Source: JBDTVS01 sp040007095 (GTDB lineage Bacteria > Acidobacteriota > Vicinamibacteria > Vicinamibacterales > CAVVIG01). Taken from it: a stretch of DNA of 64,000 bases. Made by a program: the position numbers and the translations under genes. Positions 34,481-43,575 of this stretch are shown here, piece after piece. The notes under the pieces were generated by a model. That model did no database searches. It saw only the letters and a list, made by a program, of their open reading frames with translations, and had not been told where the DNA came from. Each line of letters starts with the position of its first letter. Position 1 is the stretch's first letter. The stretch lies in contig JBDTVS010000049.1 of NCBI GenBank assembly GCA_040007095.1, positions 62,001 through 126,000 on the forward strand, written 5' to 3'.

Positions 34481-36748
34481 ATGCCCGCGACGATCACGTC
34501 GATCGCGCCCAAACGCCCGCGTCTGCCTGCCTCGCCGGGTCGTCGGCCGTTCCGCGATAACCCGCGGCTCATCCTGGCCGGCATCGCCGCGCTGGTGGCC
34601 CTCCTCATCGCGATTTCGACCATCGCCAACCGCACGCCGCGGCTCGCTCCGGATTTCCTCAGCGAAGTCGTTCTCTACGCGCTCTCGGCCGCCGATCTCA
34701 CGATGCTGGTGGCGCTGGTCTTCGTCCTGGCCCGCAACGTCATCAAGCTGGTCGTGGAGCGCCGCCGCGCGTTGCCTTTCGCGCGCTTCCGCGCCAAGCT
34801 GGTCGCCGTCCTCCTCAGCCTGACCATCGTGCCGGCCGTGCTCGTGCTGATTGCCGGCAGCGAGTTCATCCGGACGAGTATCGACAACTGGTTCAACGCG
34901 CCGATGGAAGACATTCTCGCGTCGGCCAACAAGATTGCCGGCGACTACTATCACGAGCGGCAAGTGCTCGTCAGCGACCACGCGAGTCGTCTCGCGCGTG
35001 CGCTGTCCGGCGTCGATCTCGCGGCCGCTGACGTGCGGCCGATCCGCGATGTCGTGACGCCAGACGTCACCCTGCAGCGCGTGAAAATCGTGCAGGTGTT
35101 CAAGATCGACACCGGCAGCCCGGCCGGCCGCGTCGAGCCCGTCGTCGAAGTGGTCGCGACCGAGATGCCGAGCGGCTACAACCGGGCGACCGCCGATCGT
35201 CTGGCCGCGCGTGCACTCGTCGGACAAGGCGACACCCGATCGGTCGAACCACTGGGCACCCTCGGAGATTTGCTGCACGCGGCCGCCGTGATCACCGCCA
35301 AAGACGGGAAGCGGACCGGTGTGGTGGTCGCGACCGACTACCTGACGGGCGATCTCGCCGCGCGGTCGCGGCGCATGACCCAGGCCTACGAAAACTACAA
35401 CCAGCTGCGCGTGCTGAAGCGGCCGCTCACCGGGGTGTATTTGTCGTTCTTCCTGATGGTCACCCTGCTGATTCTGGTGGGCTCGACCTGGATGGGCCTC
35501 TATCTCGCCAAGCGAATCACGCGGCCGGTACAGATGCTGGCCGCCGCCGCGCGCGAAATCGGGGCCGGACGTCTGGATCAGCGGATCGAGCCTCAAAGTA
35601 ACGACGAGTTCGGCTCGCTCGTCGAGGCGTTCAACACGATGGCCGGCGAGCTGGCCGCGAGCCGTCGCAAGGTCGATCGCTCCACGATCGAGCTCGAGCG
35701 CAAGCACCAGGAAGGCGAAGGGCGGCGCCGCTACATCGAGACGATCCTCGAGCGCATCACGACCGGCGTCGTCTCGATGGACGCCGCGGGCACCATCACG
35801 ACCATCAATAGCGCGGCGGCGCGGCTCCTCAGCTTGAATCGCTCCATCGTCGGCCAGCCCGCCAGGACCGCACTGGATCGGGCCGACCTGCAGCCGATCG
35901 CGGCGCTGCTCGACAGCCTGGGCCGCGGCCGCGCCGAACCGCCGGCTCAGGAAGTCGCCATCGCCCGCGACGGCCAGGAGATTCACCTCGCAGTTGCCGC
36001 CACCTCCCTGGTCGGCGACGTCGGCCTGCCGGAAGGTATCGTGCTGGTCCTGGACGATGTGACACCGCTGATTCGCGCGCAGAAGGTCGCCGCGTGGCGG
36101 GAAGTGGCGCGGCGTCTGGCGCACGAAATCAAGAATCCACTGACGCCCATCCAGTTGTGCGCGGAGCGCCTGCGTCGTCATTTTGCCGGTGCGCCGGCGG
36201 CGGCCAAAGCGCTGGTCGACGAATGCACCACCACCATTGTTGGAGAAGTGGAGTCGCTCAAGGGGCTGGTCGACGAGTTCTCGCAGTTCGCCCGCATGCC
36301 CGCGCCGCAGACGGTGCCGACCGACCTGGCGCAGCTGATCGTCGACACACTCGGTCTCTACAACGGCCTGTTCGGCGAAATCCGCTTTGAGCGGCGATTT
36401 GCGGACGGCGTACCGCTCGTGCGCCTTGACGCCGAGCAGATTCGGCGCGTCATCATCAACCTCGTGGACAACGCCATCGAGGCGATGGAGCGGCGAGGCC
36501 AGATCGTCGTGGAAACGCAGCTGGACCGCGCCAACAGCGTGGCGCGCGTCGTCGTCGCCGACGACGGGCCGGGCATTCCGGCGGCCGAGCGCGACAAATT
36601 GTTCCTGCCGTACTACTCGACCAAACGTCGAGGCAGTGGTCTCGGTCTGGCGATCGTGCGCAGAATCATCGCCGAGCACGGCGGCAGTATCGACGTGGCG
36701 GACAATGTGCCGCACGGCACGCGCTTTACAATCGAGCTGCCATGCTGA
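34481..36748 (+). CDS. NtrY-type sensor histidine kinase
   Basis: A 755-residue membrane sensor kinase. The ATG at 34481 has GAAGGCGAG about 4 bases upstream; a GTG at 34457 is an alternative. There are three helices in the first 130 residues, a periplasmic sensor segment of about 185 residues, and a fourth helix (about 312-337). A HAMP domain, a PAS domain (about 415-520), the dimerisation/phospho-acceptor domain with LAHEIKNPLTP, and an ATPase domain with N-box NLVDNAIEA, DDGPGIP and GSGLGLAIV follow. This is the NtrY layout (nitrogen- or redox-related). The partner NtrX-like regulator lies 245 bases on, across a repeat-filled gap. The ligand is unknown. Confidence 0.92.
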   Translation: MPATITSIAPKRPRLPASPGRRPFRDNPRLILAGIAALVALLIAISTIANRTPRLAPDFLSEVVLYALSAADLTMLVALVFVLARNVIKLVVERRRALPFARFRAKLVAVLLSLTIVPAVLVLIAGSEFIRTSIDNWFNAPMEDILASANKIAGDYYHERQVLVSDHASRLARALSGVDLAAADVRPIRDVVTPDVTLQRVKIVQVFKIDTGSPAGRVEPVVEVVATEMPSGYNRATADRLAARALVGQGDTRSVEPLGTLGDLLHAAAVITAKDGKRTGVVVATDYLTGDLAARSRRMTQAYENYNQLRVLKRPLTGVYLSFFLMVTLLILVGSTWMGLYLAKRITRPVQMLAAAAREIGAGRLDQRIEPQSNDEFGSLVEAFNTMAGELAASRRKVDRSTIELERKHQEGEGRRRYIETILERITTGVVSMDAAGTITTINSAAARLLSLNRSIVGQPARTALDRADLQPIAALLDSLGRGRAEPPAQEVAIARDGQEIHLAVAATSLVGDVGLPEGIVLVLDDVTPLIRAQKVAAWREVARRLAHEIKNPLTPIQLCAERLRRHFAGAPAAAKALVDECTTTIVGEVESLKGLVDEFSQFARMPAPQTVPTDLAQLIVDTLGLYNGLFGEIRFERRFADGVPLVRLDAEQIRRVIINLVDNAIEAMERRGQIVVETQLDRANSVARVVVADDGPGIPAAERDKLFLPYYSTKRRGSGLGLAIVRRIIAEHGGSIDVADNVPHGTRFTIELPC

Positions 36749-36753
36749 GACGT

Positions 36754-36989
36754 GAACCACCGGGAACACCGAGTACACCGAGACGATCGGAATAACCATG
36801 ATCGATCTCCTGGCGGCGCGGGCACCGAGCACGACAGAACCAACACCAAGATCACCAGGCTCACAAAGATCACGAAGAAGAGTCCTTTTCGGTAGAGAAT
36901 TTTCTTGATGTCCTTTGTGATCTTTGTGGTTGGTCGTTTCATGCCCGATGTATTCACACGCGCGAAGTTCTCGGTGTCCGCGGTGGTTC
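36754..36989. repeat. Outer arms of nested inverted repeat between ntrY and ntrX genes
   Basis: GAACCACCGGGAACACCGAG at 36754-36773 is matched in inverse orientation by 36970-36989 (18 of 20 bases). The left arm continues as TACACCGAG and belongs to the same family as the repeats at 61181 and 62301. Together with the inner repeat it fills almost the whole 245-base gap between the kinase and its regulator. Confidence 0.7.
36838..36934. repeat. Inner inverted repeat (second palindromic family)
   Basis: An imperfect long hairpin. The left arm (from 36838) reads AACCAACACCAAGATCAC and continues with CACAAAGATCACGAAGAA. The right arm (about 36899-36934) holds its complement as CTTTGTGATCTTTGTGGTTGG. 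The sequence style (short ACAAAGATCAC-type units) is unlike the coding DNA around it and unlike the outer arms. Confidence 0.65.
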
Positions 36990-36993
36990 TGGC

Positions 36994-38385
36994 ATGAAGC
37001 CCACGATTCTGATCGTCGACGACGAGCCGGGCGTTCGGAGTGCGCTGGCTGGCGTCTTGAGCGACGAGGGCTATGAGGTGGAAGCCGTCGCGAGCGGCGA
37101 AGCCTGCCTCGAGCGTCTCACAAGAGGGTCGATCGACCTCGTCGTGCTCGACGTCTGGCTGCCCGGGATGGACGGTCTGGCGACGCTGGCCCGCTTGCGC
37201 GAGCGGCAGGTCGACGTCCAGGTGGTGCTGATCTCCGGCCATGGGAACATCGAATCGGCCGTGCGCGCCATCAAGCTCGGAGCGTTCGACTTCGTCGAGA
37301 AACCGTTGTCGCTCGACAAGACGGTGCTGGTCGTGCGCAACGCCCTGCGGCAGCGCCGCCTCGAAGCGGAGAACCGGGCCTTGCGTGCGCGCGTGGACCG
37401 CAGTCAGACCATGGTGGGGGAGAGCCACGCCATCCGTCAGCTCCGCGAGCAGATCGACATGGCCGCGCCCACCAACGGCCGCGTGCTGATCTACGGAGAG
37501 AACGGGACCGGCAAGGAGATGGTCGCGCGCACCATCCATGCGCTGAGCCGTCGCCGCCCGGGCGCCTTCGTCGAGGTCAATTGCGCCGCGATCCCCGAGG
37601 AATTGATCGAAAGCGAGCTGTTCGGCCACGTGCGCGGCGCCTTCACGGGCGCGGTCGCGGATCGCCGGGGCAAGTTCGAAGCCGCCGATGGCGGCACGAT
37701 CTTCCTCGACGAGATCGGTGACATGAGCCTGAAGACACAAGCCAAGGTGTTGCGCGTGCTGCAAGAGCAGACGATGGAGGCGGTGGGCGGCGCGACGCGA
37801 ATCAAAGTCGACGTGCGGGTGCTCTGTGCGACCAACAAGGATCTCCAGGCGGAGATTCGCGGCGGCCGGTTTCGCGAGGACCTGTACTTCCGGCTGAACG
37901 TCATCCCGATCTTCGTGCCCTCGTTACGCGATCGCCCCGACGACATCGGTTTGTTGGCCGACCACTTCATGGCGGAGTTCGCGCGCGAGTACGGGCGCCG
38001 GATCAAGACCTTCGAGCCTGCGGCCCTGTCCGTCCTGCAGCGCTACCCGTGGCCGGGGAACGTTCGCGAGCTGCGTAACGTCATCGAGCGGCTGATGATC
38101 ATGGTGCCGGGTGATGTCATCTCGGCCGCGCACCTCGCGTTTCTCGATCCGGATGCCCTGCGGCGTCCCGAGGCGACCGGATCGCTGGTGGACCGGTTGA
38201 CGCTGCACGAGGCGAGGGAGCGGTTCGAGCGTGCGTTGATTCTCCGCACGCTCGCCGAGCAGCAGGGCAACATGTCCCGGACCGCTGACGTGCTCGGCGT
38301 CGAGCGCAGCAATCTGTATCGAAAGATGAAGGCGTTCGGGATCGCGTCCCCGAGGCGGCCGGAGACGGAAGAAGAGGCCGTGTAG
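36994..38385 (+). CDS. NtrX/NtrC-type sigma-54 response regulator
   Basis: A 463-residue regulator. The receiver domain (1-120) has the phospho-acceptor Asp53 (VVLDVWLPGMDG). The AAA+ domain (about 140-370) has Walker A GENGTGKE, the sigma-54 contact motif GAFTGA and Walker B GGTIFLDEIGDM. The C-terminal Fis-type helix-turn-helix is QGNMSRTADVLGVERSNLYRK. This is the layout of a phosphorylation-controlled activator of sigma-54 promoters, and it pairs with the NtrY-like kinase upstream. The sequence and pairing favour NtrX. Five glycan genes follow 38 bases on, so it could control or share a transcript with them, but no sigma-54 promoter was recognised there. Confidence 0.95.
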   Translation: MKPTILIVDDEPGVRSALAGVLSDEGYEVEAVASGEACLERLTRGSIDLVVLDVWLPGMDGLATLARLRERQVDVQVVLISGHGNIESAVRAIKLGAFDFVEKPLSLDKTVLVVRNALRQRRLEAENRALRARVDRSQTMVGESHAIRQLREQIDMAAPTNGRVLIYGENGTGKEMVARTIHALSRRRPGAFVEVNCAAIPEELIESELFGHVRGAFTGAVADRRGKFEAADGGTIFLDEIGDMSLKTQAKVLRVLQEQTMEAVGGATRIKVDVRVLCATNKDLQAEIRGGRFREDLYFRLNVIPIFVPSLRDRPDDIGLLADHFMAEFAREYGRRIKTFEPAALSVLQRYPWPGNVRELRNVIERLMIMVPGDVISAAHLAFLDPDALRRPEATGSLVDRLTLHEARERFERALILRTLAEQQGNMSRTADVLGVERSNLYRKMKAFGIASPRRPETEEEAV

Positions 38386-38423
38386 TGAGTGAAGCTCCAT
38401 CGGTTGAAACTGGCCGCTAGTCA

Positions 38424-39623
38424 ATGCGATTGCTGCTCGTCTGTTGGCATCGAGGGCTGGTCGGCGGAAGCGAGCACTACGTCAAGATCCTGATTCCGGA
38501 GTTGCTCGCGCGCGGTCACGAGATCGGCCTCTTATACGGGTACGAGATCGAACCTGGCTACCCCACGGTCGATCCGCCGGCCGGCGGCCTTCCCGCCTGG
38601 TGTGTGGCCGGGCTCGGCGTCGAGGGGGCGCTGGGAGCCATTGCCGACTGGAACCCGGATGTCAGCTACTCCCACGGCTCCAATGCCCCGGACCTCGAGG
38701 AGGCATTGATCGCGCGCTATCCTTCGGTCATGTTCGCGCACGATTATTACGGCACCTGCGGCACCGGCACCAAGTGTCACAGTTTTCCGCGCCCCCGCCC
38801 CTGTGCCCGCACGTTCGGACCGGCGTGCCTGCTGCTGCACTATCCTCGCCGCTGCGGCGCGCTCAACCCAGTCGAGGCGTGGGCCACGTACCGCATCCAG
38901 TCCCGGCGGCAGGCGATGTTGCCGCGCTACGATGCGGTGGTCGTTGCCAGCCGGCACATGCGTGAAGAGATCGGCCGTCATCGTGTTGCCGATAGCCGGC
39001 TCCATCTGCTGACACTCCCGATGTCCGCCGGGACCTCCGACGTCGGGCCGGACGGAATTCGTCCTTCTACAGGCCGCATCGTCACGATCGGGAGGCTGAC
39101 CCCTCTCAAGGGCGCGCACTATTTGATTCAAGCGATTCCCGGAGCGGAGCGAGCACTCGGGCGTCGCTTGACGCTCGACTTGCTGGGGACGGGCCCTGAA
39201 GAGCATCGGTTGAAGGCGCTCGCCCGGCAGGCCGGTGTCGCCGCCCGGTTCCACGGGTGGGTGGATGGAGCGGCGCGCGACGAGGTGATGCGAGGGGCCG
39301 ACCTCCTGGCGATCCCCAGTCTCTGGCCAGAGCCGTTCGGTCTGGTCGGTGTCGAGGCCGGCCGTTTGGGGCTGCCCGCGGTCGGCTACGCCGTGGGCGG
39401 AATCCCGGACTGGTTGATCGCCGGCGAGTCGGGCGAGCTTGCGCCCGGTGATCCCCCGACGGTTGAAGGCCTGACAGCGGCGATCGTCCGTGCGCTGAGC
39501 GATCCCGCCCGCCACGCCCGATTGCGTCTTGGCGCGTCGAACATGTCCAGACGGTTCACGATGGAGGCGCACATGAATCGCCTTGGTCCGCTCTTGTCTG
39601 CGGTCGCAAAGAGCCGCGCATGA
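38424..39623 (+). CDS. GT4-family glycosyltransferase
   Basis: A 399-residue retaining glycosyltransferase of the GT-B fold. The N-terminal acceptor domain has GLVGGSEHYV. The C-terminal nucleotide-sugar domain has VTIGRLTPLKGAHYLIQA, the donor-binding segment GTGPEEHRLK, and the E-x7-E-type segment EPFGLVGVEAGRLGLP. An unusual central region holds several cysteines (GTCGTGTKCHSF, CARTFGPACLLL, CGALNP), perhaps a metal-binding loop. It is first in a five-gene cluster with overlapping ends (ATGA at 39620), so it probably builds a surface polysaccharide or lipid-linked glycan. Confidence 0.92.
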   Translation: MRLLLVCWHRGLVGGSEHYVKILIPELLARGHEIGLLYGYEIEPGYPTVDPPAGGLPAWCVAGLGVEGALGAIADWNPDVSYSHGSNAPDLEEALIARYPSVMFAHDYYGTCGTGTKCHSFPRPRPCARTFGPACLLLHYPRRCGALNPVEAWATYRIQSRRQAMLPRYDAVVVASRHMREEIGRHRVADSRLHLLTLPMSAGTSDVGPDGIRPSTGRIVTIGRLTPLKGAHYLIQAIPGAERALGRRLTLDLLGTGPEEHRLKALARQAGVAARFHGWVDGAARDEVMRGADLLAIPSLWPEPFGLVGVEAGRLGLPAVGYAVGGIPDWLIAGESGELAPGDPPTVEGLTAAIVRALSDPARHARLRLGASNMSRRFTMEAHMNRLGPLLSAVAKSRA

Positions 39624-40795
39624 GATTTCTGGATGTGGCGGATTTCGAGCGGGATCCGAACTCCGGTTCCGCGGGCTCGCTGCTCGCGATCGCCGCAGCG
39701 CTGGCAGAACATGGTCACGAGGTCGAACACCTGTGGAAGCAGGCCAAGCCATATCGGCTGCCGCATACGAGCCTGTCGCGATGGCTGGAACTGCCGCGCC
39801 GCCAGTATCGTCAAGTGTCCGATCAACTGGAGCGCCGCCATTACGACGTCGTCACGATCAGTCAGCCGTACGCGTACCTCGCTTTCGAGAGGCTGCCGGC
39901 GAAATACCCGGCGACGCTGTTTCTCAACATGACCCACGGGTGGGAGGACCGCTTCAATGCCGCCCGTTTGAGGTTTGCGTGGGACGGTCCGTATTCGCCG
40001 GCCAAGCGTCTGGCGCTCGAGGTCACCAAGTCGCTCGTGAATCGCGCCTGCGTCCGCACCATTCGGGCCTGTCATGGCTTCATCTCGCCGTCGCAGAACA
40101 GCGCACAGTACGTACAGCGCGCCTACGCCGTGCCCGAGGAGAAGATTTCGGTGATTCCGTATGGCCTGGACGCATCGTTTCTCCGCTCGGAGGCTGCACG
40201 ATCCGCATCCGCTGGTGGCGTCCGTATGCTGTACGTCGGAAACTACATTGTGCCCAAGGGCTCGGCCGTGCTCGAATCGATCCTGCCGCCGCTCGGTCTG
40301 GCCTTTCCGCACGCCTCGTTGACGTTCGTCACGCCAGGCGCCGAGATCGATCGCATTCGTGCCCGGTTCGAGCCGGCCTTTGGACAGCGGCTGACGACCC
40401 TGCCCTGGCGCGACAGGAACGACCTGCGGTCCATCTACGAGCGGCATGACGTGTTGCTGTTTCCGTCGCTGTTCGAGGGCTTCGGCAAGACCTTTCTCGA
40501 AGGGATGGCCTGTGGGGCCTGCGTCGTCGGCTTCAACGAAGGCGGATTGCCGGACATCGCCGGCAACGGGGCGGAAGCGTTGTATTGCGAGACGGGGGCG
40601 GTCTCGCAGCTGCGGGCGCTACTCGAGCGCTGCCTGCAGAACCCCGGCCTGACACGCGAAGTCGGTCGGCGCGCGCAACAGGTGGCGAGGCAGTACAGCT
40701 GGCCGGTTGCGGCGGGGAAGCTCGAAGCGTTCTGCCGGCAACGCCGGCAGGCGTACGGGATGGTTGCGGCGACACCAGATGCATTGGTTCGATAG
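39620..40795 (+). CDS. GT4-family glycosyltransferase
   Basis: A 391-residue GT-B glycosyltransferase. The N-terminal GSAGSLLAIAAALAEHGHEV loop fits nucleotide-sugar enzymes of family 4. The C-terminal part has YGLDASFL, LYVGNYIVPKGS and the donor-binding signature PSLFEGFGKTFLEGMACG. The ATG overlaps the stop of the first glycosyltransferase in ATGA. Its 3' end overlaps the methyltransferase start by 17 bases. It works in the same glycan pathway as its neighbours; the sugar and acceptor are unknown. Confidence 0.92.
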   Translation: MRFLDVADFERDPNSGSAGSLLAIAAALAEHGHEVEHLWKQAKPYRLPHTSLSRWLELPRRQYRQVSDQLERRHYDVVTISQPYAYLAFERLPAKYPATLFLNMTHGWEDRFNAARLRFAWDGPYSPAKRLALEVTKSLVNRACVRTIRACHGFISPSQNSAQYVQRAYAVPEEKISVIPYGLDASFLRSEAARSASAGGVRMLYVGNYIVPKGSAVLESILPPLGLAFPHASLTFVTPGAEIDRIRARFEPAFGQRLTTLPWRDRNDLRSIYERHDVLLFPSLFEGFGKTFLEGMACGACVVGFNEGGLPDIAGNGAEALYCETGAVSQLRALLERCLQNPGLTREVGRRAQQVARQYSWPVAAGKLEAFCRQRRQAYGMVAATPDALVR

Positions 40796-41693
40796 TCCGT
40801 CCATCACACACAGTCTTCCGCCGCTGTATCGGGCATATGCGTGGTATTCCCGTCTGATGGCCGATCGCCCGCGCTCGATCGTTCGGGGAGGGTCGGCGCT
40901 GCTCTCGGTGGTGATCGCGCTCACGAAAGCGCTGCGCCTCACGAGTGAAGCGGCGGTGCCGATCGGGGAGTTGACGGTCTTCATCGATCTGTGCGATCGC
41001 CGCATGCTCTGGGTGTTCGGCGAGGTGGGCGCACCCAGCCACGAAGGCCGAATCTTGCGGGCTTGCCTGGATCGGGGCGATACCTTTCTCGACATCGGTG
41101 CGAATCACGGCAGCTATGCGCTGCTTGCGGCTCCCCTGGTCGGACCGTCCGGCCTGGTCGCCGCATTCGAACCGCAGCCCCGTCTGGCGTCGTTGCTCCG
41201 CCGCTCATTCGAGGCCAATCGATTCCTGCAGGCGACCGTGTACGAGATGGCGTGCGCCGCCACCAACGGCGAGTATCCCTTCTACGTGCCCTCGGCCGGC
41301 TCCGGTTCGGCGGGCTTGTACCAACGGTTCTCGGCGAGCACGGATCACCGCCGCTTCACGGTCAAGACCGCGCGCCTTGACGATGCGATCGATTGGCCGC
41401 GACTGCCGGGACGGATCGTCGTCAAGCTCGACGTCGAGGGGAGTGAGTTGTCGGCGCTCCGGGGCGCCGAGCGCCTTCTTCGCGCCCGACGCCCGATCAT
41501 CATCTTCGAGCTCAACCCCCTGAGCGCGGAGGCCGCCGGAGGCAACGCCGACGAACTGCTGGCGTTCCTGGCGTCGGTGGGCTACACGCGATTCGCGGAG
41601 ATCGAGAACTTCCCCGACGCCATGCCGCTCGATCGCGTCGACCGGACACGGCTGCGCAATCTCGTGGCGTTGCCGAACGGATCCCATGGCTAG
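40779..41693 (+). CDS. FkbM-family SAM-dependent methyltransferase
   Basis: A 304-residue methyltransferase of the FkbM family, often adding O-methyl groups to sugars of glycans. The SAM-binding motif is DTFLDIGANHGSYALLAA (about residue 105), followed by VAAFEPQPRLASLL, the central VVKLDVEGSELSALRG, and a late FELNPLS. The ATG at 40779 overlaps the previous gene by 17 bases; no alternative start keeps the full N-terminus. The extra 85 or so residues before the SAM motif may bind the acceptor. It is the third gene of the glycan cluster. Confidence 0.88.
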   Translation: MHWFDSPSITHSLPPLYRAYAWYSRLMADRPRSIVRGGSALLSVVIALTKALRLTSEAAVPIGELTVFIDLCDRRMLWVFGEVGAPSHEGRILRACLDRGDTFLDIGANHGSYALLAAPLVGPSGLVAAFEPQPRLASLLRRSFEANRFLQATVYEMACAATNGEYPFYVPSAGSGSAGLYQRFSASTDHRRFTVKTARLDDAIDWPRLPGRIVVKLDVEGSELSALRGAERLLRARRPIIIFELNPLSAEAAGGNADELLAFLASVGYTRFAEIENFPDAMPLDRVDRTRLRNLVALPNGSHG

Positions 41694-42813
41694 CGGCGTC
41701 GAGATTCGAACCGCAGATCGCGACCTCGGACTGACGATTGCGTTGTGGATCGAGGATCTGCTCGCGGCGTTCTTTGGTGCGAATCCTTCAGCACGCGTGG
41801 TCATCGATGACGATGGCCAGGCCGGCCGGCCGTTTCGTCAGGGTTGGCTGCAGCGTCGCCCGGACTTTCGCGCCTGGAACGAGAGCAGCGGCCTGGTACG
41901 GATCCAATGCACCTCCTCGTCGATCGTCTTGGCGGCCCGGCCCAACGTCGAAAACGCTCGCAAGTTGCTGGTAGCCGTCGGCGTCGCTCGCGATCCCGTG
42001 CCGTTCGATCACGTGCAGGTCATCCGGCAGCAGCAGCGGATCCGGCGATTGACGGCCTCGGCGTTCGGAGTTCCTGTTCCCTGGAAGGCGTGCCGGTTTC
42101 TGCTGCGCGTCGACGACTTTCCGTCGCCGTTTGCGGGGAATGAGGACTTCCTGCGGTTTCACCGAATCGCGCGGGAGCACGGGTTGCCGTACCTTCTGGC
42201 TGTGACCCCGTTCTTCAACTCGCACGGGGAGAGTCGACCCTTGTCCGACGTGGACGCGAACATTCTGCACGCGTGCATGTCGGAAGGCGCGGAACTGGCG
42301 CTCCACGGGTTTACGCACGCCAGCCGTTATCGCAACTACGCCAGCGAGCTGGCCGGCATGCCGGCTGGTGCGCTGCGCCGGGAACTCGAGCGAGCCGACG
42401 CCCACATGCGTGCGAACCACCTCGAGACGATTGGGTTCGTGGCTCCTTTCAACGCGTACGATCCGTTGACGTTCGGCGTGCTGGCGCAGCGCTATCCGTT
42501 GATCTGCGGGGGACCCGAATCGGTCCTGGCGCTGGGCTACCGGGCCGGCCCCGCTTTCCTGATGCGGAGCCTTTATGTGCCGTCGTACCGGGAGGCTTAC
42601 GACGTCACCCTCAACCGGCCCAGCCGTTTCGATCGGACCATTGCCGGGGCCGCCGGGTTGACCATTCCGGTGACGCTGCATTGGGCCAACGAGGTGCGCG
42701 ACGGATTTCGTTCGTTTCGCGCCTTGTGCGAACGTCTGCGTGGCCGGACAACGCGGTGGAGCGATCTGGTCGCTGCGGCCGCCGACCTCGAGGCGCGGTG
42801 CGAATCGCGATGA
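41686..42813 (+). CDS. DUF2334-like polysaccharide deacetylase-fold protein
   Basis: A 375-residue protein with a NodB/DUF2334-type hydrolase fold in its C-terminal two thirds. Likely metal/catalytic groups are visible: the Asp pair in LLRVDDFPSP (143-144) and HGFTH (His207, His211). These match the Asp plus HxxxH triad of carbohydrate-esterase family 4-like enzymes. The first 125 residues look like a separate N-terminal domain of unknown role. It overlaps the FkbM gene by 8 bases and the next methyltransferase in ATGA. By context it may remove acetyl groups from the glycan or trim its chain; this is inferred. Confidence 0.75.
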   Translation: MASGVEIRTADRDLGLTIALWIEDLLAAFFGANPSARVVIDDDGQAGRPFRQGWLQRRPDFRAWNESSGLVRIQCTSSSIVLAARPNVENARKLLVAVGVARDPVPFDHVQVIRQQQRIRRLTASAFGVPVPWKACRFLLRVDDFPSPFAGNEDFLRFHRIAREHGLPYLLAVTPFFNSHGESRPLSDVDANILHACMSEGAELALHGFTHASRYRNYASELAGMPAGALRRELERADAHMRANHLETIGFVAPFNAYDPLTFGVLAQRYPLICGGPESVLALGYRAGPAFLMRSLYVPSYREAYDVTLNRPSRFDRTIAGAAGLTIPVTLHWANEVRDGFRSFRALCERLRGRTTRWSDLVAAAADLEARCESR

Positions 42814-43397
42814 GTGTCATCACGCATTTTCTGCTGTGGCGGTTGCACCTGGCTCGAGCCAGCACCATGTACACGGCGGCCGAATGCACCAGCCTCGAAC
42901 GTCACGGCGCCCGAAGGACTCGGCTGGCGGAGATCGGGTGCTGGCACGGGGTCAACACCCGGCGGCTGCGAAGCGTCATGGCTCGCGACGGCGTGCTGTT
43001 TGCCGTCGATCCCTATGCGCCCGGCAGGTTCGGCTTCAGCGCGCCTCAGATCATCGCTCACCGCGAAGTGGCGAAAGAGACCAACGGGGCCGTTCGTTGG
43101 ATCAGGATGAGCGATCTCGATGCCGCGCGCTGGTTTGTGGCGGCGAAGGAGGCGCCCCTCGACTTCGTCTTCAGCGACTCATTGAACAGCTTCGAGGGCT
43201 TTCGTGCGACGTGGGAGGCGTGGAGCCCGTTGATGATGCCGGGCGGCAGGTATGTGCTCGCGAACAGTCGGTCGAGCGCGACGAAACGATTGGACGAGGT
43301 GGGGAGCGTCGTGTGCACGCGAGACGTGATCAGGCGCGACCCGCGCTTTCGTCTCGTCGAAACCGTCGACACGTTTACCATTCTCGAACGGCGATGA
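42810..43397 (+). CDS. Class I SAM-dependent methyltransferase-like protein
   Basis: A 195-residue protein with a Rossmann methyltransferase core. The SAM-binding strand and loop is RLAEIGCWHGVNTRRLR (about residue 45), followed by an acidic strand end (LFAVDPYAPG), a later strand DFVFSDSLNSF, and GGRYVLANS. The ATG at 42810 overlaps the DUF2334 stop (ATGA). It is smaller than the FkbM enzyme two genes upstream and resembles the Methyltransf_24 type. It is the last gene of the glycan cluster; a new TATAAT box lies downstream, which suggests the transcript ends here, though I see no clear terminator. Confidence 0.8.
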   Translation: MSVITHFLLWRLHLARASTMYTAAECTSLERHGARRTRLAEIGCWHGVNTRRLRSVMARDGVLFAVDPYAPGRFGFSAPQIIAHREVAKETNGAVRWIRMSDLDAARWFVAAKEAPLDFVFSDSLNSFEGFRATWEAWSPLMMPGGRYVLANSRSSATKRLDEVGSVVCTRDVIRRDPRFRLVETVDTFTILERR

Positions 43398-43550
43398 AGA
43401 CCGGTGGCGCGTACCCGCTGAGGCAGCACCACTGACCCCGTGGTTGACCGCGATGTTCCGTTCGCGACAACGGAGCGGCCGGTGGTAATTTCGAGGAGAG
43501 AGTCCACGAGACGCCCCTCGCGCGGCCGCGTCGACGTCAGTCGGCGGTGC

Positions 43551-43556
43551 TATAAT
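43551..43556 (+). promoter_or_regulatory. Candidate -10 box (TATAAT) for the TPR-protein gene
   Basis: A perfect TATAAT lies 19 bases before the ATG at 43576. No good -35 box is seen at normal spacing. The leader would be only about a dozen bases, without a ribosome site. Confidence 0.45.
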
Positions 43557-43575
43557 TTCGACGCAATCAACCCAT

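Noticed and set aside
34280..36832. A long open frame of about 850 codons on the minus strand
   Set aside because: It lies opposite the NtrY-type kinase, which has clear domains. The minus frame is rich in Arg, Asp, His and Gly without any recognisable motif; it is a GC-rich antisense artefact.
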